A stretch of DNA of 64,000 nt from an uncultured Clostridia bacterium (GCA_944393505.1 CALYAK010000006.1:1-64000), one strand, 5' to 3'; counted from the first letter of the stretch, positions 25,081 to 34,121 are shown. Made by a program: numbers and translations. The notes: a model not told the origin generated them from the letters alone.

Positions 25081-27651
25081 ATGTATGTGTTCAATAAAAT
25101 TGTCGTAAATCCGCAATTACCAAAACGAATTAATCGATTAGGGGAAATTGCGAACAATCTTTGGTGGTCTTGGAATACAGAGTTTTTAAGACTATTTAAA
25201 GAAATTGATATTGATTTGTGGGAAACGGTTGAAAAAAACCCTGTAAAATTCTTGAAGAGAGTATCTCAAGAAAAATTGGAAGCGGTTTCCGAAAAATGGG
25301 AGTTTTTAAAAGAATATGATCGTATTGTAGAAAACTTCGATGATTATATGTCCAGTAGAAATACATGGTTTAATCGTACCTATCCAGAAAACAAAAAGGA
25401 TGTTATTGCTTATTTTTCAGCAGAATATGGATTAGATCAAATTCTTCCAATTTATTCAGGAGGACTTGGAATCTTATCGGGAGACCACTTAAAATCAGCA
25501 AGTGATTTAGGAATTCCGATTGTTGCAGTAGGGTTGTTATATCGTAATGGCTATTTTACACAATACATTAACGGAAAAGGAAATCAAGAAACAGAATATA
25601 AAGATATTGATATTGATACATTACCAATTACAAAAGTAAAAGGGGAAGATGGAGAAGATTTGATTATCTACTTAAAATTCCCGAAAAAAGGACTTTACTT
25701 AAAAGTGTGGCAGATTAATGTAGGACGAGTAAAATTATATTTATTAGATTCTGATATTGATGAAAACATCGAAGAATATCGAAATATTACAACAACACTT
25801 TATGGAGGAAATCAAGAAACACGTATCCAACAAGAAATGATTTTAGGAATGGCAGGAGTAAGTCTTTTAAAAAGCTTAAAGATTAATCCAACTGTTTATC
25901 ATATGAATGAAGGACATTCCGCTTTCCTAACTTTAGAATTAATTAAAAATATTATTAAAGAAAAGAAAGTTTCTTTTGATATCGCAAAAGAAATTGTAAC
26001 ATCGAAAACAGTATTTACAACACATACTCCAGTACCAGCAGGAAATGATATTTTCCCATTGGAACTTGTTCGAAAATATTTTAAAGACTTTTGGATCAAG
26101 CTTGGTATTTCTGAAGAGGAATTTCTTGCTCTTGGAATGAAACCAGACAGCAAAAATGAAACAGGCTTTAATATGGGAATTTTAGCGTTAAAAATAGCTG
26201 GAAAGAAAAATGGTGTTAGTAAATTACATGGTGAGGTATCACGTGAATTATTTGGCGAAGTTTGGCCAAACATTGCTGCTAATGAGTCTCCAATTACCTA
26301 TGTAACTAACGGAATCCATACATGTTCATGGCTTGCTTCTAATTTAAAAGATTTATATAATCGTTATTTAACTCCGTATTGGCAGGATAATATCTATAAA
26401 GATGAGATTTGGGAGAAAATTGAGAATATACCAGATGAAAAGTTATGGGAAGAACATACCAAACGAAAAATTAAATTATTACAGATGGTAAAAGAAAATA
26501 CGACCAACCGATTAAGGAGAAGCGGATATAGTTACGAAGAAATTAATCGAATTACATCCAATTTAAATCCAGAAGCTTTAACAATTGGATTTGCTAGAAG
26601 ATTTGCAACTTATAAAAGAGCTACTTTAATTTTCAAAGACATTGAAAGAATGACACAAATTTTAAATGATTCTCAAAGACCAATTCAAATTATCTTTGCT
26701 GGAAAAGCGCACCCAGCAGATAAAGAAGGACAAGACTTAATTAAATACATTCATGAAATATCGATGAAACCACAATTTAAAGGAAAGATCTTCTTACTTG
26801 AAAATTATAATATTGCGATGTCTAGACTATTAGTAAGTGGGGTTGATGTTTGGTTAAATACTCCAAGAAGACCTATGGAAGCTTCTGGTACAAGTGGACA
26901 AAAAGCTTCGGTAAATGGTGTCATCAACTTTAGTGTATTAGATGGTTGGTGGGCAGAAGGATACAATTCCTATAATGGTTGGACCATTGGAACTAATAAA
27001 GAATATGACAATTATGAAGAACAAGATATTGCAGACAGTAATGGAATTTACTATACATTAGAGAACAAGATTGTACCAACTTATTATGAAAAAGATAAAA
27101 ATGGAATTTCGAAAAAGTGGTTGAAAATCATGAAAAATTCGATTATTTCAACAGGTGGTAGATTTAGCACTGCTAGAATGCTAGTTGATTATACCAACCA
27201 ACTATACATTCCATTATGTAATTTATATAATAAGTATTGCTCACAATTAGATTTAGTATCTGAATATGAAATTTGGAAAAAAGAAATTCGAACGAATTGG
27301 GATGATATTGTCATTTCACAAGAGAAAAACGCTGAGTCTCTAACCATTGATGCAGGAAATGAAATTGAAGTATATTGTAAAGTAAAATTGCCAAATATTT
27401 CACAAGATTCAATTGAAGCACAAGTATATTATGGGCAATTTGAAGAAAATGGAACAATGGATCATGTTCAAATTATACCAATGAAATTAGTAGAAGAGGA
27501 TGATGTAGCAAGAGAATATCATTATATGGCAAAAATTGAATTAACAACAGGAGGAAATTTCGGTTATACATTCCGTGTTATGCCAAAACATGAAATGCTT
27601 TTGGACTCTGCTAATTTAGATTTAATTAAATGGATGGAAGAGACAAAATAA
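25081..27651 (+). CDS. glgP: Alpha-glucan phosphorylase (glycogen phosphorylase)
   Basis: At 856 residues this is the short GT35 type with an N-terminal DUF3417 domain (INRLGEIANNLWWSWN at about residue 20). Glucan- and phosphate-site regions include SGGLGILSGDHLKSASDLG. The PLP-binding lysine is in EASGTSGQKASVNG (about residue 607), followed by FSVLDGWWAEGYN. It releases glucose-1-phosphate from alpha-1,4-glucans. It probably works with the GT4 enzyme at 3224 and with pyruvate kinase and PFK in the same window for storage-glucan use. CGGAGG precedes the ATG. Confidence 0.95.
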   Translation: MYVFNKIVVNPQLPKRINRLGEIANNLWWSWNTEFLRLFKEIDIDLWETVEKNPVKFLKRVSQEKLEAVSEKWEFLKEYDRIVENFDDYMSSRNTWFNRTYPENKKDVIAYFSAEYGLDQILPIYSGGLGILSGDHLKSASDLGIPIVAVGLLYRNGYFTQYINGKGNQETEYKDIDIDTLPITKVKGEDGEDLIIYLKFPKKGLYLKVWQINVGRVKLYLLDSDIDENIEEYRNITTTLYGGNQETRIQQEMILGMAGVSLLKSLKINPTVYHMNEGHSAFLTLELIKNIIKEKKVSFDIAKEIVTSKTVFTTHTPVPAGNDIFPLELVRKYFKDFWIKLGISEEEFLALGMKPDSKNETGFNMGILALKIAGKKNGVSKLHGEVSRELFGEVWPNIAANESPITYVTNGIHTCSWLASNLKDLYNRYLTPYWQDNIYKDEIWEKIENIPDEKLWEEHTKRKIKLLQMVKENTTNRLRRSGYSYEEINRITSNLNPEALTIGFARRFATYKRATLIFKDIERMTQILNDSQRPIQIIFAGKAHPADKEGQDLIKYIHEISMKPQFKGKIFLLENYNIAMSRLLVSGVDVWLNTPRRPMEASGTSGQKASVNGVINFSVLDGWWAEGYNSYNGWTIGTNKEYDNYEEQDIADSNGIYYTLENKIVPTYYEKDKNGISKKWLKIMKNSIISTGGRFSTARMLVDYTNQLYIPLCNLYNKYCSQLDLVSEYEIWKKEIRTNWDDIVISQEKNAESLTIDAGNEIEVYCKVKLPNISQDSIEAQVYYGQFEENGTMDHVQIIPMKLVEEDDVAREYHYMAKIELTTGGNFGYTFRVMPKHEMLLDSANLDLIKWMEETK

Positions 27652-27663
27652 AAGAAACTGAAT

Positions 27664-27709
27664 AAACTATCTAGTAGAAGGAAAAGAAAGCTACTAGATA
27701 GTTTTTTTC
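27664..27709 (+). terminator. Terminator after glgP
   Basis: A 13-bp stem, AACTATCTAGTAG with CTACTAGATAGTT, then a T-run. Confidence 0.92.
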
Positions 27710-27742
27710 TTGAGAAAATGACGAATTTTATCGACTTTTGTC

Positions 27743-27771
27743 TTGAAAGAAAAAAACGGGTATGGTATAAT
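27743..27771 (+). promoter_or_regulatory. Promoter of pyk
   Basis: TTGAAA, a 17-base spacer and TATAAT lie 57 bases before the start. Confidence 0.8.
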
Positions 27772-27828
27772 ATAGACTGTTTTTGAAAAGGCTAATAATG
27801 AAAATTTGTAAATGGAGGGTATTGAAAC

Positions 27829-29262
27829 ATGAAAAAAACAAAGATCGTATGTACAATAGGACCTGCTACATTAGATGTAGAAGTGTTAAAAAGTTTAATG
27901 AAAGCAGGGATGAATGTTGCAAGAATTAACTTCTCTCATGGTAGTTATGAGGAACAAAAGAAGTATATTGATGCAGTAAAACAAGCAAGAGAGGAAGTTA
28001 ATTTACCAGTAGCCCTACTATTAGATACGCAAGGACCTGAAATTCGTACTGGAAAATTAGAAGAAAACCCAGTTACTTTAAAAGCAGGAGAAACCCTTGT
28101 TCTTGCAAATGAAGACTTTGTTGGTAACAAAGAAAGAGTTTCTGTAACCTATAAAGAACTATATAAAGATGTTAAACCAGGCGTTATCATGTTAATTGAT
28201 GATGGAAAAATTGAATTAGAAGTAGAAAAAATTGAAGGAAAAGATGTATACTGTAAAATTCTATCTGGAGGAGATCTTGGAAATCGTAAAAGTGTAAATG
28301 TACCAGGAGTGCACATTAATTTACCAGCTTTAAAAGAAAAAGATATCAAAGACTTAATTGACGGTTGTAAAGCTGATTTTGATTTTATCGCTGCATCCTT
28401 CGTACGTAATGCTAATGATGTATTAGAAATTCGTAAAGTATTAGATGAAAATGGCGGAAAACGAATTAAAATTATTTCAAAGATTGAGAACCAAGAAGGA
28501 ATTGATAATTTCCAAGAGATTTTAAAAGTAACCGATGGTGTTATGATTGCTCGTGGAGATTTAGGAGTTGAAATTCCAACAGAGGAAGTTCCAGTTGAAC
28601 AGAAAAAATTAATTCGTGAATGTAGAAGAGCAGGAAAAACAGTTATTACAGCAACACAAATGTTAGAGTCTATGACCAACAATCCAAGACCAACAAGAGC
28701 AGAAGTATCCGATGTTGCTAATGCAATCTATGATATTACTGGTGCTGTTATGCTATCAGGAGAAAGCGCAACAGGAAAACATCCATTAGAATGTGTAGAA
28801 ATGATGAGTAGTATTGCAAGAGCAGTTGAAAGTAACTTACATTATACAAAAAGATTTAAAGCAGCTCTTTGCGAAGATTATGATTCCAATTATGAATTTA
28901 AATTAAATCATTCAATTTGTGCAACTGCAATTGAGATGAAAGCAAAAGCAATTGTTACGTATACAGAAATTGGAGATACACCAAATATTTTATCTGGATT
29001 TACAATGGATTGTCCAATCTATGCTGTTACAAAAGACGAGAAGACCTATCGACAAATGGCTTTAACTTGGAATGTTCAACCATTATTAGTATCAGAAGGT
29101 GATTCTCCAAAAGAAGTAATTTCACATGGTATTGATCGATTAAAACAAGAAGGACTATTACAAGAAGGTGACGTTGTTATGATTGCAGGAGGATCTGCAG
29201 TATTAACGGATCGTAAAGCAAGCTTAATTAATCGTACAATGGGTGGCGTATTAAAAATTTAG
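27829..29262 (+). CDS. pyk: Pyruvate kinase
   Basis: A 477-residue enzyme making pyruvate and ATP from phosphoenolpyruvate and ADP. KIVCTIGPAT, NVARINFSHGS, LLDTQGPEIRTG, ISKIENQEGIDNF (catalytic Lys and metal-binding Glu), and VITATQMLESMTNNPRPTRAE are all intact. It ends after the allosteric domain and lacks the extra PEP-utiliser-like C-terminal domain found in Bacillus pyruvate kinase. Own promoter and terminator. Confidence 0.97.
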   Translation: MKKTKIVCTIGPATLDVEVLKSLMKAGMNVARINFSHGSYEEQKKYIDAVKQAREEVNLPVALLLDTQGPEIRTGKLEENPVTLKAGETLVLANEDFVGNKERVSVTYKELYKDVKPGVIMLIDDGKIELEVEKIEGKDVYCKILSGGDLGNRKSVNVPGVHINLPALKEKDIKDLIDGCKADFDFIAASFVRNANDVLEIRKVLDENGGKRIKIISKIENQEGIDNFQEILKVTDGVMIARGDLGVEIPTEEVPVEQKKLIRECRRAGKTVITATQMLESMTNNPRPTRAEVSDVANAIYDITGAVMLSGESATGKHPLECVEMMSSIARAVESNLHYTKRFKAALCEDYDSNYEFKLNHSICATAIEMKAKAIVTYTEIGDTPNILSGFTMDCPIYAVTKDEKTYRQMALTWNVQPLLVSEGDSPKEVISHGIDRLKQEGLLQEGDVVMIAGGSAVLTDRKASLINRTMGGVLKI

Positions 29263-29270
29263 TAAAGTCA

Positions 29271-29301
29271 AAAGAAAGAACGAGATGTTCTTTCTTTTTT
29301 T
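29271..29301 (+). terminator. Terminator after pyk
   Basis: AAAGAAAGAAC pairs with GTTCTTTCTTT, then seven T. Confidence 0.9.
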
Positions 29302-29330
29302 GTGCTTATGAGTTAAGGAAGAAAGAGATC

Positions 29331-29358
29331 ACATTTCCTCGAAAATCTGCATAAAATG
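29331..29358 (+). promoter_or_regulatory. Candidate sporulation (sigma-K/E-type) promoter of cotJ
   Basis: AC (29331-29332), a 17-base spacer and CATAAAAT (29350-29357) approximate the mother-cell sigma-K pattern. No good sigma-A promoter is visible in this gap. Inference from pattern and from the spore-coat genes that follow. Confidence 0.45.
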
Positions 29359-29389
29359 TAATATAACGTTTAAAAAGGAGGAAAGAAAA

Positions 29390-29734
29390 ATGTATAATTG
29401 CAAATGCAATAAATGCTGTGGATGTAAGAATATGAAAGAGGATATGTTTGATGATACCTGTGACCATATTCCTTTTTTATCCGATATGCCAAATGACCAA
29501 GATGATTGTGCTTGCGGATTTGATGAGGAAGAAAATTTATTCCCAGATAATCCAATGTTTGGTCAAAGTTATGTACCAATTCAGCGTATGAATAAGACTT
29601 TTGAGCCATCTGTAGGATTAAGAATGGGAACCATATTTCCAGAACTTGTGAGTCCTTATGCACCATGTCAAAGTTTAGAAGAGATTGCTTTTATTAAAGC
29701 AACGAATAAGATTGGGGAGGGATGTAATCGATGA
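29390..29734 (+). CDS. cotJA: Spore coat protein CotJA with Cys-rich N-terminus
   Basis: This 114-residue protein carries the CotJA core FGQSYVPIQRMNKTFEPSVGL and MGTIFPELVSPY, ending with SLEEIAFIKATN. It has an added N-terminal segment with CKCNKCCGCKN and further cysteines before residue 45, longer than the short Bacillus protein. The core is a spore-coat component made in the mother cell. It overlaps cotJB by four bases. Confidence 0.92.
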   Translation: MYNCKCNKCCGCKNMKEDMFDDTCDHIPFLSDMPNDQDDCACGFDEEENLFPDNPMFGQSYVPIQRMNKTFEPSVGLRMGTIFPELVSPYAPCQSLEEIAFIKATNKIGEGCNR

Positions 29735-30003
29735 TGAAATGTGATTGTCAAAATATGAATACAAGAGAAGAAATGCTTCAAGAAATTCGAGAGATTGGAT
29801 TTACAATCATTGAATTAGGGTTATATCTTAACACTCAACCAGATGATGAAAGAGCCGTTTGTATGCACAGAGAATATTGTAAAAAATATCGTGAACTAAC
29901 GGATAAATATCAAAAAGTATATGGTCCTTTAACCATTTATTTCCCATGTAATAAGTGGAGATGGTTAGAAGAGCCTTGGCCATGGGAAAGGGGGAATAAT
30001 TAG
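29731..30003 (+). CDS. cotJB: Spore coat protein CotJB
   Basis: A 90-residue protein with the CotJB features EEMLQEIREIGFTIIELGLYLNTQPDD, and YGPLTIYFPCNKWRWLEEPWPWE at the C-terminus. Its start ATG overlaps the cotJA stop; the second ATG (29734) is an alternative. Works with CotJA and CotJC in the inner coat. Confidence 0.94.
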   Translation: MMKCDCQNMNTREEMLQEIREIGFTIIELGLYLNTQPDDERAVCMHREYCKKYRELTDKYQKVYGPLTIYFPCNKWRWLEEPWPWERGNN

Positions 30004-30005
30004 TT

Positions 30006-30638
30006 ATGTGGACGTATAATAAAGTTTTAGAATATCCAGTTAACATCAAGAATCCAAATCCAAGACTTGCAAAGTTCATTATTTCTCAATATGGAGGTCC
30101 AGATGGAGAATTGGCAGCATCACTAAGATATTTATCGCAAAGATTTGCTATGCCAGATCAAAAATCAAAAGCTATTTTAAACGATATTGGTACAGAAGAA
30201 TTAGCTCACTTAGAAATGGTAGGAAGTATCGTTCACCAGTTAACCGATGGGGTTTGCCCAGAAGAGTTAGAAAAAGTTGGATTGGGAGCATATTATACAG
30301 ATCATGGAGTGGATGTATATCCACAATCAGCTGCTGGAGTTCCTTTCTCAGCATCTGTGCTTGCTTGTAAAGGTGATCCAATTGCAAATTTACAAGAAGA
30401 CTTAGCTGCAGAACAAAAAGCAAGAGCGACTTATGAAAAACTAATTGATCTATGTAAAGATGATCCAGATGTACTTGATCCACTTCGTTTCTTAAGACAA
30501 AGAGAAATCGTTCACTTCCAAAGATTTGGAGAAGCCTTAAGAGGGGTACAAGATAAATTAGCAGAAAAGAAATTCTATATGAATGATATGAAATGCGATA
30601 TGAACCATAATATGGATAATAGTTGTGGTTGTAATTAA
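30006..30638 (+). CDS. cotJC: Spore coat manganese catalase CotJC
   Basis: A 210-residue ferritin-like di-manganese protein. Metal-ligand motifs are in GGPDGELAASLRYL, DIGTEELAHLEMVG (ExxH) and LAAEQKARATYEKL with REIVHFQRF. The C-terminal tail is Met/Cys/Asn-rich (MNDMKCDMNHNMDNSCGCN). Predicted to remove hydrogen peroxide in the spore coat. Start lies two bases after the cotJB stop. Confidence 0.94.
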   Translation: MWTYNKVLEYPVNIKNPNPRLAKFIISQYGGPDGELAASLRYLSQRFAMPDQKSKAILNDIGTEELAHLEMVGSIVHQLTDGVCPEELEKVGLGAYYTDHGVDVYPQSAAGVPFSASVLACKGDPIANLQEDLAAEQKARATYEKLIDLCKDDPDVLDPLRFLRQREIVHFQRFGEALRGVQDKLAEKKFYMNDMKCDMNHNMDNSCGCN

Positions 30639-30653
30639 AATAACCAATTATGA

Positions 30654-30693
30654 AAGACTCCTATATACTCAATATAGGAGTCTTATTTTTTTG
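30654..30693 (+). terminator. Terminator after cotJABC
   Basis: A 13-bp stem, AAGACTCCTATAT with ATATAGGAGTCTT, then a T-run. Confidence 0.93.
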
Positions 30694-30716
30694 GTGGAGA
30701 ACGATTTAAAATAATT

Positions 30717-30745
30717 GACAAGGAAAATAATTATCGATAAAATAA
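30717..30745 (+). promoter_or_regulatory. Promoter
   Basis: TTGACA, a 17-base spacer and TAAAAT precede the DUF4190-like gene. Confidence 0.7.
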
Positions 30746-30768
30746 AGAAAAAAAGAGGGGAAAAATAT

Positions 30769-31590
30769 ATGGGATTAGCATCTTTAATATTAAGCATTAT
30801 TGGTATCATGTGTTGCATATCAATAATATTTGCACCGATTGGTGTTGTTTTAACACTGATTGGATTGATTTTAGGAATTGTAGATACAGTTAAAAAAGGA
30901 AAAACAGGAGAAAAAAGAGGAGTTAGCGTAACTGGTTTAGTTTTGAATGCTGTATTCTTAGTAATCTTACTTGTAGAAAGTCTAATTGTAATAATTGGCT
31001 TTGGATTAGCAATTTTCAATAAAACTGTGGACACAACAGATAGTGGAATGACAAATCGTATTTATTCTAATAGCTATGATTACGATGAGGATATCATCAG
31101 TAATAGTATTAGTAGTAATATTGGTAATATCTTAGCTAGCGGAAACACATTGGATCAATTGCAAAGCAAAGATGAAATTTCTGGAAATCGTTTTATAGGA
31201 AAATATGAAGATTCTTTATTAGATTTAAAACGAGACGGAACATTTCTTTATTATCGTGATAAAGATGATTTAACAGACAACTATTACGAGGGAACTTATG
31301 AAGTATATCAAGGGGAAGATGCGGTAGAATACATTACAACAGAATTAGTAAGCTATGGAGTAACAGAGCAAGAATTAAGAGCGTTCTTTACGAGAAATAC
31401 AGGAGAGATGTCAGTCGATAATTTTTATTGCTTAGTGCTAAATAATCAGACTTGTATTATCAATGGAGAAAATACAATCGATACGCCAGTAGCAACGCCA
31501 TATTATGGTTTCTATCTTGAGGATCAAAATTTATTCCGAATTGTCAATATGAATACAGCAAGCTATGTATATTTTGAAAAAGATGTTTAA
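30769..31590 (+). CDS. DUF4190-like membrane protein with extracytoplasmic domain
   Basis: At 273 residues, the N-terminal 85 residues form three membrane segments matching the small protein at 21330 (LTLIGLILGIVDTVKKGKTGEK). The remaining part is predicted outside the cell, with a beta-rich domain starting at FIGKYEDSLLDLKRDGTFLYYRD and ending NMNTASYVYFEKD. Function unknown. The ATG at 30769 is used because AGAGGGG precedes it; an upstream ATG in frame lies inside the promoter region. Confidence 0.7.
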   Translation: MGLASLILSIIGIMCCISIIFAPIGVVLTLIGLILGIVDTVKKGKTGEKRGVSVTGLVLNAVFLVILLVESLIVIIGFGLAIFNKTVDTTDSGMTNRIYSNSYDYDEDIISNSISSNIGNILASGNTLDQLQSKDEISGNRFIGKYEDSLLDLKRDGTFLYYRDKDDLTDNYYEGTYEVYQGEDAVEYITTELVSYGVTEQELRAFFTRNTGEMSVDNFYCLVLNNQTCIINGENTIDTPVATPYYGFYLEDQNLFRIVNMNTASYVYFEKDV

Positions 31591-31626
31591 TCGAGTTTTT
31601 TAAAAAAGATAAAAAGGAAATAAAAA

Positions 31627-32325
31627 ATGAATAAGAAACAGATTAAAGCACTTCTCATGGAAATGAGAAGTGTAGAGAATGGAGAAAGAGTTGATTATCT
31701 GCTGGGAATAATTGATGAAATGGAAGAAGAAAAAATCCAAAAAATAGTAATTCAATTAGGCAATCATCCTGAAAAAATCCGACAATTTTTAGCTAGAAAA
31801 ATAGAAGAAGGAAACAGAAAAACGGAAGAAAAATATCCGATTAATGCGATGTTTACCTATGGAATAACAGGGGACTGCATCCATTTTCATCTGCCAGAAG
31901 ATTTGCACGAGTTATTAAGACAAAAAGGTTCTTTTGCAACGATGGATCAAATCAATCTGTATTTGTTAGATGCAATTGAACGAATACAAAATTTGAGGGC
32001 TCAAGGAGATTATCGCTTACAAGACAAAAGAAGTTTTTATATGATTTCACCGATTTTAATTCGAAGAGAGTTAAAATTTTTAGAAAGCTTAGATTTTCAA
32101 ACGAGATATTATTTTAGACACCAATTACAAGATGAAACTTTTCGAGAAAAAAATCCGGAAGCGAAATTTGCTACGCAAATATTTGGAACCGAAAAAGGAG
32201 TAGGAACAGCAAGTCTTCTTTGGGAACGAACATTAACACCAGAATGGCAAGCTAAAAAGGAAGAAAAAAAGCAAGAATTTTTAAAAAGAGGAGCTACACT
32301 AGAAGAAAAAGCTCCAGAAAAGTAA
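31627..32325 (+). CDS. Cytosolic protein of unknown function
   Basis: I do not recognise this 232-residue charged protein. It has no membrane helix. A central segment, CIHFHLPEDLHELLRQKG, followed by LYLLDAIERIQNL is the best-defined region. It lies 36 bases after the DUF4190-like gene and 12 before the PPC-domain gene, so the three are likely one operon. AAGGAA precedes the ATG. Confidence 0.6.
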   Translation: MNKKQIKALLMEMRSVENGERVDYLLGIIDEMEEEKIQKIVIQLGNHPEKIRQFLARKIEEGNRKTEEKYPINAMFTYGITGDCIHFHLPEDLHELLRQKGSFATMDQINLYLLDAIERIQNLRAQGDYRLQDKRSFYMISPILIRRELKFLESLDFQTRYYFRHQLQDETFREKNPEAKFATQIFGTEKGVGTASLLWERTLTPEWQAKKEEKKQEFLKRGATLEEKAPEK

Positions 32326-32337
32326 GGAGAAAATAAA

Positions 32338-32763
32338 ATGGAATATCGAAAATTTAATGATGTTATTGTAACAAGAATTGATAAAGGGGAAGAAATTTTA
32401 GAAAAAATTAAAGAAATTGCATTACAAGAAAATATTAAACTTGCGCATATTAGTGCGTTAGGAGCAGTAAATGATTTTACGGTTGGGGTATTTAAGACAA
32501 AAGAGAAAAAATATGAAGCAAACCACTTTACAGGAGATCATGAAATTGTGTCATTAACCGGTACTATTAATACGATGAATGGCGAATTTTATTCTCACTT
32601 ACATATGAGTGCTGGAGACGAAAAGGGAAATGTTTTTGGAGGACATTTAAATCAAGCGATTGTAAGTGCTACTTGTGAGATGATCATTACAATTATTCAT
32701 GGAGAAGTAGATCGAAAGTTTGATGAAGAAATCGGATTAAACTTATTTGATTTTAAAGAATAG
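32338..32763 (+). CDS. PPC/DUF296 domain protein
   Basis: A 141-residue stand-alone PPC (DUF296) domain. The pattern ALGAVNDFTVGVFK, VSLTGTIN, and HLHMSAGDEKGNVFGGHL is characteristic, and the His residues in the SHLHMS region often bind a metal. In bacteria such proteins form trimers; some have been called DNA-binding, but the function is not settled. AAGGAG precedes the ATG. Confidence 0.9.
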   Translation: MEYRKFNDVIVTRIDKGEEILEKIKEIALQENIKLAHISALGAVNDFTVGVFKTKEKKYEANHFTGDHEIVSLTGTINTMNGEFYSHLHMSAGDEKGNVFGGHLNQAIVSATCEMIITIIHGEVDRKFDEEIGLNLFDFKE

Positions 32764-32791
32764 AAAGAAAAACGAGAAGAAAGAAAAAAAT

Positions 32792-32826
32792 AAAATCGGT
32801 ACGAAGAGAAATCGCACCGGTTTTAT
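32792..32826. terminator. Bidirectional terminator
   Basis: AAAATCGGTACGA pairs with TCGCACCGGTTTT (one mismatch) between convergent genes. Confidence 0.8.
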
Positions 32827-33159
32827 TTAGTTTAAACGATTATGTTTATATGGTCTTGTTTCGTTATATGCCATTTTTTCTAGAATAATTTTTTCTAAAT
32901 CAATATTCATTCCACCGCAAAAGTCAAAAATACGGATGACAACATCAGCAAGTTCAGAAGGAATTCCACAAGGTTTTCCGTTTTCCTCATAATAGGTTTC
33001 ATTGAAATCTTTTTTAGAACGATATTCTTCGTAAGCTTCTGATAATTCACAATGCATTAAAGAGATAACTTCTCCGAAATTTTTTTCACCTTCCCAAAAT
33101 CCATGTTTTTTGGAATTTTCATAAGCTCTTTGAACAAGAGATGGTATGTTATTATCCAT
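32827..33159 (-). CDS. MazG-like nucleotide pyrophosphohydrolase
   Basis: A 110-residue all-alpha protein with the MazG-type metal-binding pattern: ELSEAYEEYRS (about residues 38-48) and ELADVVIRIFDFCGG (about 69-83), i.e. ExxE followed by ExxD. Such enzymes cleave (d)NTPs to monophosphates, cleaning or signalling via nucleotide pools. It lies 26 bases downstream of the Fic toxin gene on the same strand, possibly cotranscribed. GAGG precedes the ATG. Confidence 0.85.
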   Translation of the reverse strand: MDNNIPSLVQRAYENSKKHGFWEGEKNFGEVISLMHCELSEAYEEYRSKKDFNETYYEENGKPCGIPSELADVVIRIFDFCGGMNIDLEKIILEKMAYNETRPYKHNRLN

Positions 33160-33185
33160 AGTTTCCTCCTAATATTTTTCGATTT

Positions 33186-33794
33186 TTATTTTTGAGAATC
33201 AAGTTTATCTAAACATTGAAAAATTAATTTCGATAAATCAGTATCATCATAAATGGATTTAATACTTGCTTGCAACATATCTTGTGATGAAATATTGGTT
33301 AGATTAAAGAGATAACCATTTTTTAAAGCTAACTGACGAATATATTCTCGAATGGTTCGACCATTACCTTCACGAAAAGGATGCAAAACATTTAGTTCGG
33401 ATAAATAATAAGCCAAACGTTTTGCTAAATCTTCTTTGGAAAGATTCGCTAAGTAATTTTCCTTTTTTAATTGATTCGTTAAACGATCGAGTTCTTCTTG
33501 AATAAATTCCCATTCAGCAAAACGAAAATGGTCTTTTGCGATATTTTCAGTACGAAGCATTCCGGCAAATGGGTAAATATCTCCAAAAATAAATTGATGA
33601 ATGCTAATCAAATGTTGAGAGGAGAAATCTCCGGTAATTCCTTTTTGCCTTAATTCATAAAGTTTAATAAGAACTAATTGCGTTTCCACCTTTTGTAGTT
33701 TGTCAGCATCCATAATATTTAATTTGTTTTTTAAAATATGACTGTTTGGATAACAGTAAATTGAATTTCGTGCCTCATAAAAATTTTCATCCAT
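33186..33794 (-). CDS. Fic family AMP-transferase toxin (VbhT-like)
   Basis: This 202-residue protein has the intact Fic motif HPFREGNGRTIREY (about residues 138-151) with the catalytic His. The flap preceding it includes GMLRTENIAKDHFRF. Length and pattern match class I Fic toxins, which AMPylate targets such as DNA gyrase/topoisomerase IV and need a separate small antitoxin. That antitoxin is encoded 11 bases upstream. Targets here are unproven. The ribosome binding site is weak, consistent with coupling to the antitoxin. Confidence 0.9.
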   Translation of the reverse strand: MDENFYEARNSIYCYPNSHILKNKLNIMDADKLQKVETQLVLIKLYELRQKGITGDFSSQHLISIHQFIFGDIYPFAGMLRTENIAKDHFRFAEWEFIQEELDRLTNQLKKENYLANLSKEDLAKRLAYYLSELNVLHPFREGNGRTIREYIRQLALKNGYLFNLTNISSQDMLQASIKSIYDDTDLSKLIFQCLDKLDSQK

Positions 33795-33805
33795 CGTAAA
33801 TCATC

Positions 33806-33976
33806 CTAACCTAAAGAATTTTGAATATTAGAAACAATATCCTGAAAAGAAATTTCTTGGTTAATATATTGTTTTAACGTTGTTACTTGTTCATCGGTTA
33901 CAACGATATTTTCGATTTCTAAATCTTTTTTTATATTGGCAACATCAAAATTAAATTGATTGATTTCGTACAACAT
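33806..33976 (-). CDS. VbhA-like antitoxin of Fic
   Basis: A 56-residue acidic helical protein starting MLYEINQFNFDVANIKK, with the segment TTLKQYINQEISFQDIVSNI that matches the RYV-x-GEISL-type helices of VbhA antitoxins. The inhibitory motif of class I antitoxins is S/T-x-x-x-E-G/N. Here the best match is DLEIEN, with Asp in place of Ser/Thr. AAAGGAG lies properly before the ATG on the minus strand. Antitoxin-first order and the 11-base gap to Fic are as expected for a toxin-antitoxin operon. Confidence 0.75.
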   Translation of the reverse strand: MLYEINQFNFDVANIKKDLEIENIVVTDEQVTTLKQYINQEISFQDIVSNIQNSLG

Positions 33977-34093
33977 AATTTTAATCTCCTTTACAAAACA
34001 CTACACTAATATTATACCATAAAACAAAGAAAAATACTAGCTTTTTGTGAAAAAATATTGAAGAAAAATTCGAAAAAATGTTTGTAAAAAAGC

Positions 34094-34121
34094 TTGACAT
34101 TTTTTGGGGAAAAGATATAAT
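34094..34121 (+). promoter_or_regulatory. Promoter of recN
   Basis: TTGACA, a 16-base spacer and TATAAT. CGAAAAAATGTTTG just upstream is a weak partial match to the SOS-box pattern. Confidence 0.75.

Noticed and set aside
28149-28682. Long minus-strand frame inside pyk
   Set aside because: Antisense shadow of conserved pyruvate kinase.
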